From Candidatus Magasanikiibacteriota bacterium (GTDB lineage: Bacteria; Patescibacteriota; Patescibacteriia; Magasanikbacterales; GWA2-37-8): 7,071 bases of DNA. The position numbers and the translations under genes were made by a program. Location: assembly GCA_026396535.1 (NCBI GenBank), contig JAPLWP010000078.1, positions 1 through 7,071 on the forward strand, read 5' to 3'. How positions within the stretch are numbered: the first letter of the stretch is position 1; every line of letters starts with the position of its first letter. Of the stretch, positions 6,142 to 7,071 are shown piece after piece. Under the pieces are notes generated by a model. The model saw nothing but the letters and a program-made list of their open reading frames with translations, ran no database searches and had not been told where the DNA came from.

Positions 6142-6594
6142 ATGAAATGTATGATCTTTATTACTTCTGATCACCGAGGTTTCCAACTCAAAAAACACCT
6201 ACTCACCTATATCAAAACCCAACTCCATAAATCTATCACCGACTTAGGTCCAAAAACCTACAACAAAGAAGACGACTTTGTGGATTTTGCCATAAAGTTG
6301 GGTAAAAAAATAAATAAAAAGAAAAAAGATATTGGAATTTCCATTTGTGGCTCTGGCCATGGTATGTGTATTACTGCCAATAAAATAAAAGGCATAAGAG
6401 CGATTGTTGGTTACAGTATCGAGGGAGCCGAGCTAGGCAGAAAAGATAATGATGCCAATATATTATGTTTGTCCGGCAATGTACTTTCCAATGATCATGC
6501 TGACGCAATCGTGAAAAAATTTTTAGAAACAAAATTTGATGGATTGGATCGCCGCGTTCGTCGTTTAAAAAAAATATCGGCATTGGAAAAATAA
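6142..6594 (+). CDS. rpiB: Ribose-5-phosphate isomerase B family (RpiB/LacAB)
   Basis: This 150-residue protein has the usual RpiB length and landmarks: SDHRGF (9-14), DDFVDFA (44-50), GISICGSGHGMCITANK (65-81), GIRA (84-87), and RKDNDANIL (100-108). It should interconvert ribulose 5-phosphate and ribose 5-phosphate in the non-oxidative pentose phosphate pathway, in the cytoplasm. Cys69 matches the catalytic Cys66 of E. coli RpiB. The His of the usual HNDANV block (E. coli His99, ring opening) is Asp102 here, and the CGTG(I/V)G loop reads CGSGHG, bringing a His in at 73. Arg and Lys residues near the C-terminus (137-144) fit phosphate binding. ATG codons at 6142 and 6151 are both possible; the first is used, and neither has a Shine-Dalgarno. 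The transcript is predicted to be nearly leaderless. An rpe-like gene follows 4 nt downstream, which supports the pathway assignment. Confidence 0.92.
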   Translation: MKCMIFITSDHRGFQLKKHLLTYIKTQLHKSITDLGPKTYNKEDDFVDFAIKLGKKINKKKKDIGISICGSGHGMCITANKIKGIRAIVGYSIEGAELGRKDNDANILCLSGNVLSNDHADAIVKKFLETKFDGLDRRVRRLKKISALEK

Positions 6595-6598
6595 ATTT

Positions 6599-7071
6599 AT
6601 GATAATTCCCGCTATTTTAGTACAAACTTTTTCCGAGTTTGAGCAGCAGGCTAAAAAATTATCTTTTTCGCCTATTATTCAAATTGATGTGATGGATGGA
6701 AGGTTTGTTCCCAACAAATCTTTTGAAGAAATTGATAAAATAAATGGACTAAACCTAAAAACCGAATGGGAACTACACCTAATGGTAGAACATCCAATAG
6801 CGGAATTAGAAAAATGGAAAGATGTAAAAAATATTTTTCGAGTAATTTTTCACCTAGAGTGTCTAGACGATATTGAAAAAACAATCGAGGCTATAAAAAA
6901 ATATGGCTTTGAAGCCGGGATTGCCTTAAACCCAAAAACACCAGTAGAAAAAATTCACAACTTCTTAAAAGATATCGAAGTAGTAATGTTCATGACTGTG
7001 TATCCCGGCCGACAAGGTGCGCCATTTGTACCGGAAGTAGAAAAACAAGTTAAAAAATTATATAAAATTTT
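6599..7071 (+). CDS. rpe: Ribulose-phosphate 3-epimerase family, 5' part
   Basis: The frame starts at ATG 6599 and runs off the window end after 157 complete codons without a stop, so the C-terminal part is missing. The order of motifs is that of the Rpe TIM barrel: MIIPAIL (1-7), QIDVMDGRFVPN (28-39), ELHLMVEHP (58-66), FHLE (84-87), GIALNPKTP (107-115) and MTVYPGRQGAPFVPEV (132-147). Rpe interconverts ribulose 5-phosphate and xylulose 5-phosphate, sharing its substrate with RpiB encoded 4 nt upstream. Differences from typical Rpe: Gln28 replaces the first metal-binding His of H-DVMDG, Ala5 replaces the Ser of PSIL, and NPGFGGQ reads YPGRQGA. Asp30 and His60 are kept. It is therefore an Rpe-like protein whose activity is less certain than its fold. 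The rest of the barrel, including the last metal Asp, lies outside the window. No Shine-Dalgarno is visible. Confidence 0.85.
   Translation, partial: MIIPAILVQTFSEFEQQAKKLSFSPIIQIDVMDGRFVPNKSFEEIDKINGLNLKTEWELHLMVEHPIAELEKWKDVKNIFRVIFHLECLDDIEKTIEAIKKYGFEAGIALNPKTPVEKIHNFLKDIEVVMFMTVYPGRQGAPFVPEVEKQVKKLYKI

Noticed and set aside
6675..6884. Minus-strand open frames at 6675-6884 and 6371-6583.
   Set aside because: They lie opposite the rpe-like and rpiB coding sequences, whose conserved motifs show the plus strand is the coding one.
1..7071. CRISPR array, tRNA or rRNA genes, insertion sequence ends or transposase.
   Set aside because: No spaced direct repeats, cloverleaf-like segments, rRNA sequence or transposase motifs were seen on either strand.

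Overview
The window is AT-rich and tightly packed, with 2-4 nt gaps between co-directional genes and no clear Shine-Dalgarno sequence before any of the five visible starts. It carries a eukaryote-like (type 2) isoleucyl-tRNA synthetase and two divergent sugar-phosphate isomerases. This combination suggests an uncultured small-genome bacterium of the Patescibacteria/Candidate Phyla Radiation, possibly Parcubacteria-like. That assignment is an inference; there is no rRNA or other strong marker in the window.

Layout. (1) Positions 1-2975, plus strand: two tandem paralogous proteins of unknown function (the first cut by the window edge), then a class IV PLP-dependent aminotransferase. Gaps of 2 and 3 nt indicate one operon. 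It ends at a symmetric terminator whose hairpin overlaps the aminotransferase stop codon and can also end transcription arriving from the opposite strand. (2) Positions 3001-5874, minus strand: ileS, convergent with the first operon. (3) Positions 5875-6141: a divergent control region. On the minus strand it holds a promoter followed by a T-box riboswitch leader for ileS, with an AUC (Ile) triplet in a short Stem I loop, a Stem II with an S-turn-like internal loop, an antiterminator with a UGGUACC bulge, and an intrinsic terminator just before the ileS start. On the plus strand it holds an extended -10 promoter almost abutting the rpiB start. (4) Positions 6142-7071, plus strand: rpiB and the 5' part of an rpe-like gene. 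These two enzymes act on ribulose 5-phosphate in the non-oxidative pentose phosphate pathway.

How the parts work together. Uncharged tRNA-Ile should stabilise the antiterminator and let transcription enter ileS; charged tRNA should permit termination. The rpiB-rpe pair is a small metabolic operon running the other way. The role of the paralog-aminotransferase operon is unknown.

Most notable points: the T-box, which looks like the ultrashort Stem I class joined to a transcription terminator; an apparent 10-residue in-frame gap in IleRS just after the KMSKR loop, removing the usual YGADALR-type segment; the tandem uncharacterised paralogs; and changed catalytic or metal-binding positions in both the RpiB and Rpe homologues.
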